The notes beneath the pieces are model-generated. The model was not told the origin of the DNA, did not search any database, and worked only from the letters and a program-made list of their open reading frames with translations. DNA of 64,000 nt from Thermoanaerobaculum sp964488355 (GTDB lineage Bacteria > Acidobacteriota > Thermoanaerobaculia > Thermoanaerobaculales > Thermoanaerobaculaceae), in NCBI GenBank assembly GCA_964488355.1, contig CAZAUJ010000013.1:6083-70082 (forward strand), in the 5' to 3' direction. This document shows, one piece after another, positions 16,619-25,270 of the stretch. A program made the translations under genes and the position numbers. Position 1 is the first letter of the stretch. Each line of letters begins with the position of its first letter.

Positions 16619-17497
16619 CTACCCCTGAGGGAGGGGCGTTGAGGCGGTGACCTGCAAAAAAGCTTCTTCGGCGCGGTAAGAAGAGCGGACAAAGGGCCCA
16701 GCGATGACCTCCAGTCCCAGACTGGCACCGAAAGCTGCAAGCTCAGCAAACTCCTGTGGGCGCCAGTAGCGCACCACCGGCACCTGCTGGCGGGTGGGCT
16801 GAAGGTACTGGCCAATGGTTACCACCTGGCAGCCCACGGCCTTGAGGTCGCGCAGCACCTGCTCCACTTCCTCCTTCTTTTCGCCTAAGCCCACCATTAA
16901 ACCCGACTTACGCACGATCTCGGGGGCCTTTTCTGCCACCCGCTGAAGCACCGCCAACGCCCAGGCGTAACGCCCCTGCCGCCTCACCAAGGGGTAAAGG
17001 CGCGGGACCGTTTCCACGTTGTGGTTGTACACGTGGGGTTCGGCGGCAATTACCGTGTCCACCGCCTCGAGGGAGGCGCGAAAATCGGGCGTGAGTACCT
17101 CCACCGTTACCGGCGGCTGCAGAGCCCGCAAGGCCGTGATCACCCGGGCAAAGTGGCCGGCTCCCCCGTCCGGCAGGTCGTCGCGGTCCACGGAGGTGAC
17201 CACCACATGGCGCAAGCCCAGTTGCCGGACCGCCCGCACCAGCTTTTCCGGTTCTTCCGGGTCGAGGGGTCGGGGCTTGCCGTGGGCAATGGAGCAGTAA
17301 CGGCAGGCACGGGTGCAGGTGTCCCCCATGATGAGGAAGGTGGCGGTTCCGCGCGAGAAGCACTCGCTGCGGTTGGGGCAGCGCGCCTCGTCGCAAACCG
17401 TGTGCAAACCGCCGGTGGCCACCACGTTTCGCACCGCATGCAAGCTCCCCAGCCGAAGCTTTCGTTGCGCAATCCACACGGGCAGTCGTGCACTCAT
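16619..17497 (-). CDS. lipA: Lipoyl synthase
   Basis: Radical-SAM enzyme inserting two sulfurs into protein-bound octanoyl groups to make lipoyl cofactor. The 292-residue protein carries the auxiliary-cluster motif Cys-Asp-Glu-Ala-Arg-Cys-Pro-Asn-Arg-Ser-Glu-Cys, the radical-SAM motif Cys-Thr-Arg-Ala-Cys-Arg-Tyr-Cys, and the C-terminal Arg-Ser-Ser-Tyr serine ligand. Lipoyl groups are needed by 2-oxoacid dehydrogenase complexes, so this enzyme would serve the fused E1 at 27809-29833, although the two are not linked in an operon. ATG 17497 overlaps the stop of the SPOR gene by four bases. Confidence 0.96.
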   Translation of the reverse strand: MSARLPVWIAQRKLRLGSLHAVRNVVATGGLHTVCDEARCPNRSECFSRGTATFLIMGDTCTRACRYCSIAHGKPRPLDPEEPEKLVRAVRQLGLRHVVVTSVDRDDLPDGGAGHFARVITALRALQPPVTVEVLTPDFRASLEAVDTVIAAEPHVYNHNVETVPRLYPLVRRQGRYAWALAVLQRVAEKAPEIVRKSGLMVGLGEKKEEVEQVLRDLKAVGCQVVTIGQYLQPTRQQVPVVRYWRPQEFAELAAFGASLGLEVIAGPFVRSSYRAEEAFLQVTASTPLPQG

Positions 17498-18378
17498 GGG
17501 CCCACCACAAACGCTCGGGGGAAACCGCCTGCTCGCAGGCGGGCAGCCACACGGCTGCCGCTTTCCCTATCGGGGAACGGCCCAACCCGCACCCGATATT
17601 TCCCGCCCTCCAGAGGCAGCACCACCACCTGCTCGGGCCGAAAGCCCAGAGCGATAACGCGCTGACGCACCCCTTCCGCTTCCGACCGATGGCTCAACGC
17701 TGCCACTTGGACCCACCTCTCACGCGGGGGGCCGGCCGCGCTCCCCTCACCCGGCCGCGGCCTCGCCCCCCGCACCCCCACGCGCGGGCCGGCAGAGCCG
17801 GACCCGCGCTCATCATGCCCACCGCCAGCAACCACGCCCCCAACCGCCACCCCCTCACGCGGGGGGCCGGCCGCGCTCCCCTCACCCGGCCGCGGCCTCG
17901 CCTGGCTACCGGCCTCGGGGGGCACACCTCCGGCCTGACCCCCACCTGCCGGCTCGGCCCCCCGAACTCCCTCGCTCCGGCCGGCCAGGCTGGGCTCATC
18001 GAGCTGTGCTTCCGCAGTCACTCGGCCCTGGTCCCACGCGGACGGGGGCGCGGTGGCCTCCTTGGTAACCTGCCCGCCCCCCGCCGGCGAGGGCACAGGT
18101 GTTGGGGTGTACTCGACGGCGCCAGCCAGCTGGGAGGCCGACAAAGGGCTGGGCGAAGGGACGGGCTCAGCAAAACCAGGTTTGACTTTCGAGCTGTTTT
18201 CTGCCCCTAGAGCGACGCTTGGGCTCTCGGTCCCGGACCCGGCTAGCTCGCCACCCCGCCCCTGAAGGAAGCCCACCCCCACGCCCAAGAAGAAGGCGAG
18301 CAGCAGCAGCAAGGTAAGCGCGGCCAAAAGACCCGCCAGTTGCCGCCCCGAGACCACCAGCTCGTAGTAGCGCCTCAT
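17494..18378 (-). CDS. Membrane-anchored SPOR domain protein
   Basis: Inner-membrane protein of about 294 residues. After a short basic cytoplasmic tail there is one transmembrane helix (residues 15-40, Leu/Ala/Gly rich), then a long Pro/Gly/Ala/Arg-rich low-complexity linker. A C-terminal SPOR domain follows (Arg-Trp-Val-Gln-Val-Ala ... Tyr-Arg-Val-Arg-Val-Gly-Pro-Phe). SPOR domains bind glycan strands stripped of stem peptides at the division septum, so a cell-division or cell-wall role is likely. The linker contains two identical in-frame 49-base repeats. ATG 18378 was chosen over the TTG at 18384. It overlaps lipA downstream, an unusual pairing. Confidence 0.85.
   Translation of the reverse strand: MRRYYELVVSGRQLAGLLAALTLLLLLAFFLGVGVGFLQGRGGELAGSGTESPSVALGAENSSKVKPGFAEPVPSPSPLSASQLAGAVEYTPTPVPSPAGGGQVTKEATAPPSAWDQGRVTAEAQLDEPSLAGRSEGVRGAEPAGGGQAGGVPPEAGSQARPRPGEGSAAGPPREGVAVGGVVAGGGHDERGSGSAGPRVGVRGARPRPGEGSAAGPPRERWVQVAALSHRSEAEGVRQRVIALGFRPEQVVVLPLEGGKYRVRVGPFPDRESGSRVAARLRAGGFPRAFVVGP
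17719..17767. repeat. 49-bp in-frame direct repeat, copy 1
   Basis: Identical to 17854-17902. The copies are offset by exactly 135 bases, so they keep the reading frame of the SPOR protein and encode the same peptide (Arg-Pro-Arg-Pro-Gly-Glu-Gly-Ser-Ala-Ala-Gly-Pro-Pro-Arg-Glu) twice in its linker. Confidence 0.9.
17854..17902. repeat. 49-bp in-frame direct repeat, copy 2
   Basis: Second perfect copy of the repeat at 17719-17767. Recent duplication or recombination slippage in the linker is the simplest explanation. Confidence 0.9.
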
Positions 18379-18457
18379 CAACAACCCGCGGCCGCGCCAA
18401 GAAAGACGCGCGCCGCCCCGCCAAGCCTAGCACGAAGACCCCGCCTTGCCGACGTCT

Positions 18458-19225
18458 TCAGCTTTTCTGGAAGCGGTCCACGAAGGGCTTGATCGTGTCT
18501 ATCGGCAGGGGGAAGACGATAGTTGAATTCTTTTCCGTGGCAATTTCCGTCAGCGTCTGCAAATAACGAAGCTGGAGAGCTGCCGGTTCCTTTTGCATCA
18601 CCGCTGCCGCTTCGGCCAAGCGTTGCGCCGCTTGGTACTCTCCTTCCGCGTGGATGATCTTGGCGCGCTTTTCCCGCTCCGCCTCTGCCTGCCGCGCCAT
18701 GGCACGCTGCATTTCCTGCGGTAGGTCCACGTGCTTGACTTCCACCAGCGCCACCTTCACGCCCCAAGGGTCGGTATGGCGGTCGATGATCTCTTGCAGC
18801 TTTTGGTTGAGCTTTTCCCGCTCCGCCAGCAGCTCGTCCAGCTCCACTTCGCCTAAAACCGATCGCAGCGTGGTTTGCGCCAACTGGGAGGTGGCGTAGA
18901 CGTAGTTTTCCACCTCCACGATAGCCTTCACCGGGTTCAAGGCGCGGAAGTACACCACCGCGTTCACCTTGACCGACACGTTATCGCGCGTGATCACGTC
19001 CTGGGGCGGAATGTCCAACACCACGGTGCGCAGGCTCACCACCACCATCTTCTGCACCGGCCAGAAAACCAATACCAGGCCGGGGCCCCGGGGGGTGGGG
19101 TCGACCCGCCCCAAGGTGAACACCACACCCCTCTCGTACTCCTTGAGGATGTTGATCCAGCGGAAGAGAATGACCAGCAAGACGATGCCGGCCAAAAACC
19201 ACCCTATTGACACCTGTGGACCCAT
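18458..19225 (-). CDS. Slipin (SPFH / band 7 protein)
   Basis: Membrane scaffold protein of the stomatin-slipin family, 255 residues. One N-terminal hydrophobic helix (about 6-25) is followed by the SPFH domain (Tyr-Glu-Arg-Gly-Val-Val-Phe-Thr-Leu-Gly-Arg, then Pro-Gly-Leu) and an Ala/Glu/Arg-rich coiled coil (Ala-Glu-Ala-Glu-Arg-Glu-Lys-Arg-Ala). Such proteins oligomerise into membrane microdomains and are typically encoded beside NfeD, as here with a four-base gap. ATG 19225 follows an AAGGGGGG ribosome site. The NfeD protease is thought to cleave its slipin partner. Confidence 0.92.
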   Translation of the reverse strand: MGPQVSIGWFLAGIVLLVILFRWINILKEYERGVVFTLGRVDPTPRGPGLVLVFWPVQKMVVVSLRTVVLDIPPQDVITRDNVSVKVNAVVYFRALNPVKAIVEVENYVYATSQLAQTTLRSVLGEVELDELLAEREKLNQKLQEIIDRHTDPWGVKVALVEVKHVDLPQEMQRAMARQAEAEREKRAKIIHAEGEYQAAQRLAEAAAVMQKEPAALQLRYLQTLTEIATEKNSTIVFPLPIDTIKPFVDRFQKS

Positions 19226-19229
19226 CGTA

Positions 19230-20537
19230 TCACCCCCCTTCCCCAGACGAGACTACCGGCTCCACCTCCAGCTTGCTGCCTTTTACCGCCACCACGCGAA
19301 CGGGCGAACCCTGCGCCACTGGCTCCTGGCTCACGGCGTCCCAATACTCACCATGAACGAAAACTTTGCCCGTAGGCGAAAGGGCTGTCACCGCCGTTCC
19401 CACCTCCCCCATCAGCCCCTCCACGCCGGAGATGGGCCGGTGGCGGTGCGCCTGCACCACTCGCGACAGAAGGAAAATCACCACCAGGGCCACCACCAGG
19501 GCCGTTGGCAGGATCACGCCCCAACTCACGCGCAAGGTGGGAAGCGGTGCATCAATGAGCATGGCCGAACCCACGATAAAGCACACCAAGCCTGCCACTG
19601 TCAACAAACCGTAACTGGTCACCTTCACCTCGGCAACAAAGAAGCCAATGGCCAAGAGGATCAACAGCACGCCCACATAGTTGACCGGCAATACCGACAA
19701 GGCAAAGAAAGCCAAAAGCAAGCTGACCGCGCCCAGCACGCCGGGAAAGATCGCCCCTGGATGCGAAAGCTCGAAGTAAAGACCCAAAAGCCCAATAAGA
19801 AGCAATATGTACGCAATGTTGGGATGAGCGATCGCTGACAGCAGCTTGTCCGCCGGCGAGGGCGGCACAAACTCCACCTGCGGGGCCTTCAGGGAAAGGG
19901 GCTCTTTGCTGCCTGAAAAACGGCGAGCTTCCCATCCATCCAACTTGGCCAGCAGCTCTTCACGGTTTCTGGCCACCAGATCGATGAGCTTCTTTTCCAG
20001 CGCTTCGCGTTCGGTAAAGGAAAGGGACTCGCGAACCGCCTTTTCCGCCCATTCCATCGGGCGCCCTCGCTGTTGCGCCAGCGAGCGTATTAAGGCTGCT
20101 GCATCGTTGGTAACTTTTTCGGCGATCGTCTTCTCCAGGTCCTCCCCTTGTCCACCCACCGGGTGGGCGGCGCCGGCGTTGGTTCCCGGGGCCATGGCGG
20201 CCACATCCGCCGCCATAAGCAGGAAAAAGCCCGCAGAAGCTGCCTGCGCCCCCGAGGGCGTGACGTACACCACCACCGGGCGAGGTGAGGTAGTGATGGC
20301 CGTGGTCATTTGCCGCAGGGAGGTGAGTAACCCTCCTGGGGTGTTCAGCTCCACCAGCGCTAAGGCTGCTTGCTGGCGAGCCGCCTCCCGCAAACCCCTC
20401 TGCAGGTAGCGGAGGGAAGCGGGTTGAATGGTATCTTCCAGGCGAATGACCACCACCTTTTCCGCCCCAAGGGTGGTGGCGGCCAGGGGAAGGAGTAGGC
20501 AGGCCAGAAAAATGCGCGCAACCACCGAACTTATCAT
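19230..20537 (-). CDS. NfeD-family membrane serine protease
   Basis: Full-length NfeD of about 435 residues: signal peptide or anchor, ClpP-like serine-protease domain, a cluster of four to five transmembrane helices, and a C-terminal soluble OB-like domain. The catalytic serine is in Ala-Ala-Ser-Ala-Gly-Phe, with the downstream Met-Ala-Pro-Gly-Thr-Asn-Ala-Gly-Ala-Ala-His-Pro-Val motif. The catalytic Lys is in Trp-Ala-Glu-Lys-Ala-Val-Arg-Glu. Known NfeD proteases cleave slipin, encoded next to it. ATG 20537 gives the expected signal peptide but overlaps the divergent PAP2 gene start by 26 bases. Confidence 0.92.
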   Translation of the reverse strand: MISSVVARIFLACLLLPLAATTLGAEKVVVIRLEDTIQPASLRYLQRGLREAARQQAALALVELNTPGGLLTSLRQMTTAITTSPRPVVVYVTPSGAQAASAGFFLLMAADVAAMAPGTNAGAAHPVGGQGEDLEKTIAEKVTNDAAALIRSLAQQRGRPMEWAEKAVRESLSFTEREALEKKLIDLVARNREELLAKLDGWEARRFSGSKEPLSLKAPQVEFVPPSPADKLLSAIAHPNIAYILLLIGLLGLYFELSHPGAIFPGVLGAVSLLLAFFALSVLPVNYVGVLLILLAIGFFVAEVKVTSYGLLTVAGLVCFIVGSAMLIDAPLPTLRVSWGVILPTALVVALVVIFLLSRVVQAHRHRPISGVEGLMGEVGTAVTALSPTGKVFVHGEYWDAVSQEPVAQGSPVRVVAVKGSKLEVEPVVSSGEGG

Positions 20538-21414
20538 AGAGGCTGCTGCCCAGGCAGGCAAGGGGCGCTGGCGTGCGGGCGAGCTGGCCTTGGGCGCTAG
20601 CTTGTTCCTGATGGCGGGGGTCGCCTGGACCAACCCACATGCCGTTCCCCTGGCTACCCGTGCCTCGCTGCTCACGGTAGCCCTGCTCTTTGCCATCGCC
20701 ACCGAAGCGCTGTCCAGGTCCTCTACGCCCAGTCTCCGTCTCGTTCGCGAATTTTTGCCCGTGCCGGTTGTACCTTTCGTCTTCCTTCACTTGGGTTTGC
20801 TCATTCCCCTGGTCAACGCCAAGACCTACGATCAGGCGCTGGCTGCGTTGGATTGCTGGCTTCTAGGTGCAGAGGCGCAACAGGCCCTTTACAACCTGCC
20901 CTTGCCCTGGTGGCTGGCCGACCTGTTGACCCTCACCTACTCCACGTTCTTCTTCTTGCCGGTGATCCTGTTGGTGGTGCTGGTCAGAGCGCAAGATCCC
21001 TTCCTGCCGCGCGTGGTCTCCACCGTCATTCTCACCTTTCTCCTTTCCTACGCCGGGTACTTCCTTGTGCCTGCCTACGGCCCGCGAGAAGGCGTGGCCC
21101 GCGACCGTTACCGCACCTTGCCGGCCGGGCTTCTGGGTGCCCCCCTCCGCGAACTCCTCGACCACTGGGAAAAGACCAAAACCGATGCCTTCCCTTCCGG
21201 CCACACCATGGTCACCCTGGCGGTGCTCTACTGTGCCCGTCGGCGAGCCTCCAAGCTTTACAACGCGCTGCTGCCTGTTGGTGCGCTGCTCATCGCCGCC
21301 ACCGTGCTGCTCACCTACCACTACCTGGTGGACGTGCTGGCCGCCGTACCCTTCCTCCTGCTGAGCCTCGCCCTCGCCCGCTGGTGGTGCGGGCCCTTGC
21401 CTCCGCGCGTTTGA
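20512..21414 (+). CDS. PAP2-superfamily membrane phosphatase
   Basis: Polytopic membrane protein of about 300 residues with six or so hydrophobic helices. It has the PAP2 phosphatase motifs Lys-Thr-Lys-Thr-Asp-Ala-Phe-Pro-Ser-Gly-His-Thr (central) and His-Tyr-Leu-Val-Asp-Val-Leu-Ala (C-terminal, catalytic His). Family members dephosphorylate lipid phosphates or undecaprenyl diphosphate, or act in inositol-lipid synthesis; the substrate cannot be told. ATG 20512 has no strong ribosome site and lies inside the divergent NfeD gene, so a later TTG near 20590 is possible. Its 3' end overlaps the convergent tgpA-like gene by 104 bases. Confidence 0.85.
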   Translation: MRATTELIIEAAAQAGKGRWRAGELALGASLFLMAGVAWTNPHAVPLATRASLLTVALLFAIATEALSRSSTPSLRLVREFLPVPVVPFVFLHLGLLIPLVNAKTYDQALAALDCWLLGAEAQQALYNLPLPWWLADLLTLTYSTFFFLPVILLVVLVRAQDPFLPRVVSTVILTFLLSYAGYFLVPAYGPREGVARDRYRTLPAGLLGAPLRELLDHWEKTKTDAFPSGHTMVTLAVLYCARRRASKLYNALLPVGALLIAATVLLTYHYLVDVLAAVPFLLLSLALARWWCGPLPPRV

Positions 21415-23311
21415 GATCCGCCACAACCTCCCGGAGAGCCTGCTGCAAACGTTTCCGAGATGGCGGGACCGCCCCCGCGTAAGCCACCTCGTGGTGCGTC
21501 CGCACGAGGAAAAGGAACGCCTGCCTCGACCCAGATAACCGAGGGAGCACGCTGGCCACCAGCTGCCCGGGGGTGCTGCGGAGCCAGCGCTCCTCCGACC
21601 ACCCGGCCGCCAGCGCCAGGTGCCGCAACAGGTGGCCCAAGGGCGAGAGGGCAGGACGGGTAGCCCTGGGTTTGCGGGCTAGCCGCCAGAGCCACCACAC
21701 CAGCGCCAGGGCCCCTAACCCAGCCCCGGCCCGAGGGGCCACCACACGCACATGCCGCCCCAGGGCCAGCAGAAAGTCCAGTTGGTCCCCGAGGGAAAAG
21801 GTCAAAACCCAGCGGTCCCAGAAGGCCTCCAGCCGGCTCCAGGCATCCCGCCAGTCCCAGCCGGGCTGGTCGCGCCCAACCGCGGGTCTCCCCTCGGGCG
21901 GGGTAGGGTCGAAAATCTCCCACTGCCCGTCCAGGTAAGCCAGCACCCAGGCGTGGGCGTTGGCATCGCGCAACAGGTACTCCCCACCTCCCAGGGGCTC
22001 CCCACCGGCGAAGCCCGTCTGCAGCCGCGCGGGAATGCCCAGGACCCGCAGCAGCAGCACCATGGAGGAGGCAAAAAACTCACAATGGCCTTGCCGGGAA
22101 GTGAACAGAAACCATTCCACCGGATCGGCACGCAGGGGGGCGGCGGTGTTGGTGCTGTAGCGAAAGCGTCGCTGGAGGAAGCCTTCCAGTGCCTGTGCCT
22201 GTGCCCGTGGCGTTTGCGCCCCGCCAACGGCCTCGCGGGCCAACTCCCGCAGAGCGGAAAGGTCCCCAGGCACGAACAGATCCTCAGGACCGGGTGCGCG
22301 GCTGTGCACCCGGCTGGGCGAAAACCACACCTGATAGGAAAGAGGCGGCTCCAGTTGGCGGGGAACGCGCCAGGCTTCCGCCCCATCCCGCCAAGGTTGC
22401 ACGCCCACAGGCGGCACCACCTGGCTCGTCCCCGGTGGCACGAACAACCGGTCGCTGGCTTGCTCAAGGGTAACCTCAGCGAAAAGCGTTGCGGCTGCCG
22501 CCACCGCCTCCTCGTGCTGGACCTTGAGCTTTTTGGTTTCCAGCCATCGGCCGGCACGGTAGTGGCTCAAGGTGGCCCCGGCAAAGCGCAGCCACGCCGG
22601 CTCCACCGTCACCTGGGGAGGAAAACGCACCCGCAGCATGGGCCGGCGGGAGTTTTTGATGTCTCCCAGCTGGTGCAGGGCTACCGCCTCGCGAAAGCCG
22701 CTCACGGGACGAGCTCCCACCCCCGCGACCGCAAAAGGCGAGCGAAGGCGCGGGAACAACACGAACAGCGGCACCGCCACCACCACAGCCAAGAGCACCG
22801 TGGCCAGCACCATCCGCCCCGGAGCACCGGTCGCTGGCGGCGCCGTTCCCCAACGCCTAGCCAGCTCCCGAGGCAAGAGGGAAGACACCGCTAGCACCAC
22901 GCCGGCCAGCAGACCCACCAGGTAGATGGCCAAGGCCGGGTGGGTTGAGGAAGCTATCCCCGCCACAGCCAAAAGAGCCAACAGCACCAGGGAGAGAAAG
23001 CGGCGGTTGGAGCCCGCACCGCCCCACAGGCGCACGGCCGCCAGCAGGACGAGCAGGTTGGCCACCGGTCGCAACACGCCAAAACGCAAGCCGCCGGTCA
23101 CCACCACCAGGCCCAGGATGGCAGGCGCCAGCAGGTTTTCCAGCCAAACAGGCAACGGCCGTAGCACGCGGGAACTGGCCACCGACGCAGCGGCCACAGC
23201 CCCTAGCGGCAAGGCGAGGGGCAACGCTACCACCCCTGCCAGGGCCAGGGGTGGGAAGATGGCTAGCGCCCCCCAACCCAACCAGCGCTGCCAGGCAAGC
23301 TGCAGGCTCAT
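21311..23311 (-). CDS. Transglutaminase-like membrane protein (TgpA family)
   Basis: Membrane protein of 666 residues with six or seven N-terminal hydrophobic helices, an external transglutaminase-like domain, a final transmembrane helix and a basic cytoplasmic tail. The Cys-His-Asp triad is visible: Gly-His-Cys-Glu-Phe-Phe, Asn-Ala-His-Ala-Trp-Val and Phe-Asp-Pro-Thr-Pro-Pro. The Arg/Gly-rich C-terminal tail (last 25-30 residues) is encoded opposite the end of the PAP2 gene, an unusual 104-base overlap. It belongs to the conserved moxR-DUF58-tgpA arrangement, and its start overlaps the DUF58 stop as ATGA. Role unsettled; the cell envelope is likely. Confidence 0.9.
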   Translation of the reverse strand: MSLQLAWQRWLGWGALAIFPPLALAGVVALPLALPLGAVAAASVASSRVLRPLPVWLENLLAPAILGLVVVTGGLRFGVLRPVANLLVLLAAVRLWGGAGSNRRFLSLVLLALLAVAGIASSTHPALAIYLVGLLAGVVLAVSSLLPRELARRWGTAPPATGAPGRMVLATVLLAVVVAVPLFVLFPRLRSPFAVAGVGARPVSGFREAVALHQLGDIKNSRRPMLRVRFPPQVTVEPAWLRFAGATLSHYRAGRWLETKKLKVQHEEAVAAAATLFAEVTLEQASDRLFVPPGTSQVVPPVGVQPWRDGAEAWRVPRQLEPPLSYQVWFSPSRVHSRAPGPEDLFVPGDLSALRELAREAVGGAQTPRAQAQALEGFLQRRFRYSTNTAAPLRADPVEWFLFTSRQGHCEFFASSMVLLLRVLGIPARLQTGFAGGEPLGGGEYLLRDANAHAWVLAYLDGQWEIFDPTPPEGRPAVGRDQPGWDWRDAWSRLEAFWDRWVLTFSLGDQLDFLLALGRHVRVVAPRAGAGLGALALVWWLWRLARKPRATRPALSPLGHLLRHLALAAGWSEERWLRSTPGQLVASVLPRLSGSRQAFLFLVRTHHEVAYAGAVPPSRKRLQQALREVVADLKRAEARARTTSGRGRGSAGGRVRRPARPPGSGR

Positions 23312-24315
23312 GGTCCCACCAGTCGGTAAACGGCTGGGAAGGGGAGCAAGGCCCCCGCCCCTGGTTGGCTCACCGGCACGGGTTGCACCAGGGCGAGCTC
23401 TCGCAGCAGCCGCCGCAGGTGCTCCGGACCCCAGGCCGGGGGGATAACCCGCGACCCCAGGATCAGGCCCACCGCCTCCCCCGCTGAAAGCAGCTTGCGA
23501 GCGACCGAGGCCACCTCCGCCACCAAATCGTCAAAGCGCCGCTGAGTCTCGGCATCGGCCGGGTCAGCCACCCGCGGATCCAGGAGCAAGAACCGGCGAG
23601 GCCGTCGCTCCTGCCATCGCTCCATGACAATCACCCGCTGCTGGCGCGCCGTTTGTTTCCAGTGCACATCGCGGATATCGTCGCCCGCGCGAAACTCCCG
23701 CAGCAGCTCCACCTCCCCGCCCCGGTGGCCGCGGCCTGGGTGCCGGTCCTCTTCCCCCTCCCGTAAGCCGGCAAAGCGCGGGGCAGCGGCCGCCACCAGA
23801 CGCGGGTACACCAAAACCTGCCCTTCCTGTGGGAGGCGCAGCGCTTTGACGAAAAACCCCAAGGGGAGGCGCACCTCCACCACCAGAGCCGGTTTTGGGT
23901 AGAGGCCTCGGCGGGGAAACTTAGTTACCAACGTGGCGCTCACCTCCCCTTTGGCGGGTACGGCTGGGAGGAGCACCGCCGCGGGGAGGTCTTCCAACCG
24001 ACAAAGCACACCCCAGGCGGGAAGCCAAAGAGAGCCGTTGGACACGCGCAGGTGCACGGGACAGGCAGCCCCGGCCCATACCTCCGCCGGAAGGTGCACC
24101 TGGGCGCGCAGGTGCGCCAGGGTGTGACGGGACAGCACGCCGGAGGCGACGAACGCGCCCAGACTCAAGGCCAAAAGCATGTAAAGGGCGTTGTTGCCGG
24201 TGTTAAGCGCCGCTAAACCAAGAACAAAAACCCAAGCCAGGAAGAACCAAAAGCCACGGCTGGCCTGGAGGGAAAAACCGGGGAAACGCCACTCGAAGGC
24301 TTCGTACCAGCGCAT
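23308..24315 (-). CDS. DUF58 domain protein
   Basis: Membrane-tethered protein of 335 residues. Two hydrophobic helices near the N-terminus (about 20-65) precede a beta-rich region and the DUF58 core, with the hallmark Arg-Ala-Gly-Asp-Asp-Ile-Arg-Asp-Val-His-Trp-Lys-Gln-Thr-Ala-Arg. DUF58 proteins resemble von Willebrand factor A domains and are found beside MoxR ATPases, which probably remodel complexes containing them. ATG 24315 begins one base after the moxR stop, which decides the start over the upstream frame extension. Confidence 0.92.
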   Translation of the reverse strand: MRWYEAFEWRFPGFSLQASRGFWFFLAWVFVLGLAALNTGNNALYMLLALSLGAFVASGVLSRHTLAHLRAQVHLPAEVWAGAACPVHLRVSNGSLWLPAWGVLCRLEDLPAAVLLPAVPAKGEVSATLVTKFPRRGLYPKPALVVEVRLPLGFFVKALRLPQEGQVLVYPRLVAAAAPRFAGLREGEEDRHPGRGHRGGEVELLREFRAGDDIRDVHWKQTARQQRVIVMERWQERRPRRFLLLDPRVADPADAETQRRFDDLVAEVASVARKLLSAGEAVGLILGSRVIPPAWGPEHLRRLLRELALVQPVPVSQPGAGALLPFPAVYRLVGP

Positions 24316-24316
24316 G

Positions 24317-25270
24317 CTACCAGGGAACCGGCGTGGTGGCCACGATCTCCTGGATGACGGCTCGCTCGCTTTCGCTTTGGGAGGCACCGCTCCCGTCCGC
24401 TCCGGCCAGGATCACGCGGTGGGCCATAACCGGAACTGCCACGCGCACAATGTCGTCGGGAATCACGTAATCTCGACCGCCTAGCAAGGCCAGCGCCTGG
24501 GCGGCCCGCTGCAAGCTGAGGGCCCCGCGCGTGGAAACCCCTAACGCCAGGGAGGGGTGCCTCCGCGTGCGCTGCACCAGCTCCAGCAGGTAGCGCAGCA
24601 GCGAATCCACCACCCGCACCCGGCGCACCTGCTCCTGCAGCGCCACCACTTCCCCCGCCTCCAGCACCGGCCTGATGGCCTCCAGCTCCTCCTCCACCCC
24701 GCCGCGAGCGAGCAGTGCCAGCTCCTCCTCCGCCGAGGGGTAACCCAGTTGAAGACGAAACAGAAACCGGTCCAGCTGACTCTCCGGCAGCTGATAGGTC
24801 CCCAGATACTCCACTGGGTTTTGCGTGGCCAACACCAGAAAAGGCTCGCGCAAGCGGTAGCGCGTCTTTTCCACGGTCACGGTGCGCTCGTTCATGGCTT
24901 CTAACAGCGCCGCTTGCGTCTTGGGTGTGGCCCGGTTGATCTCGTCGGCCAACAGCACGTTGGTGAAGATGGGACCAGGCAGAAACTCGAACTCCCCCTT
25001 TTCCGCCCGCCAGAGGGAAACCCCAATCACATCCGAGGGTAGGGTATCGGAGGTGAACTGAATGCGAGAGAAGGTCAGGTTGAGGGAGCGAGCCAGCGCC
25101 TGCGCCAGCGTGGTCTTACCCACGCCCGGCACGTCCTCGATGAGCACATGCCCGCGGGCCAACAAGGCGGCAATGACAAAATCAATCGCCTCCTCTTTCC
25201 CGCGGATCACGCGCGCCACCGAATGGCGCAGGTCCTTAAGCTTGTCCCGTGCTTCCCTGCTCACGCTCAT
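24317..25270 (-). CDS. MoxR-family AAA+ ATPase
   Basis: Cytoplasmic AAA+ chaperone of 317 residues. Walker A is Gly-Val-Pro-Gly-Val-Gly-Lys-Thr-Thr, and Walker B is Leu-Leu-Ala-Asp-Glu-Ile-Asn-Arg-Ala. The family segment Thr-Gln-Asn-Pro-Val-Glu-Tyr-Leu-Gly-Thr-Tyr and a sensor Arg in the C-terminal lid are present. MoxR proteins help assemble metal- or VWA-containing complexes. The gene is coupled by ATGA to the small gene upstream and lies in an operon with DUF58 and tgpA. Confidence 0.94.
   Translation of the reverse strand: MSVSREARDKLKDLRHSVARVIRGKEEAIDFVIAALLARGHVLIEDVPGVGKTTLAQALARSLNLTFSRIQFTSDTLPSDVIGVSLWRAEKGEFEFLPGPIFTNVLLADEINRATPKTQAALLEAMNERTVTVEKTRYRLREPFLVLATQNPVEYLGTYQLPESQLDRFLFRLQLGYPSAEEELALLARGGVEEELEAIRPVLEAGEVVALQEQVRRVRVVDSLLRYLLELVQRTRRHPSLALGVSTRGALSLQRAAQALALLGGRDYVIPDDIVRVAVPVMAHRVILAGADGSGASQSESERAVIQEIVATTPVPW

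Noticed and set aside
17700..18000. GC-rich repeats considered as REP elements or a terminator
   Set aside because: They are direct and in-frame within the SPOR gene, encode the same peptide, and lack the inverted symmetry and T-run of REP or terminator elements.
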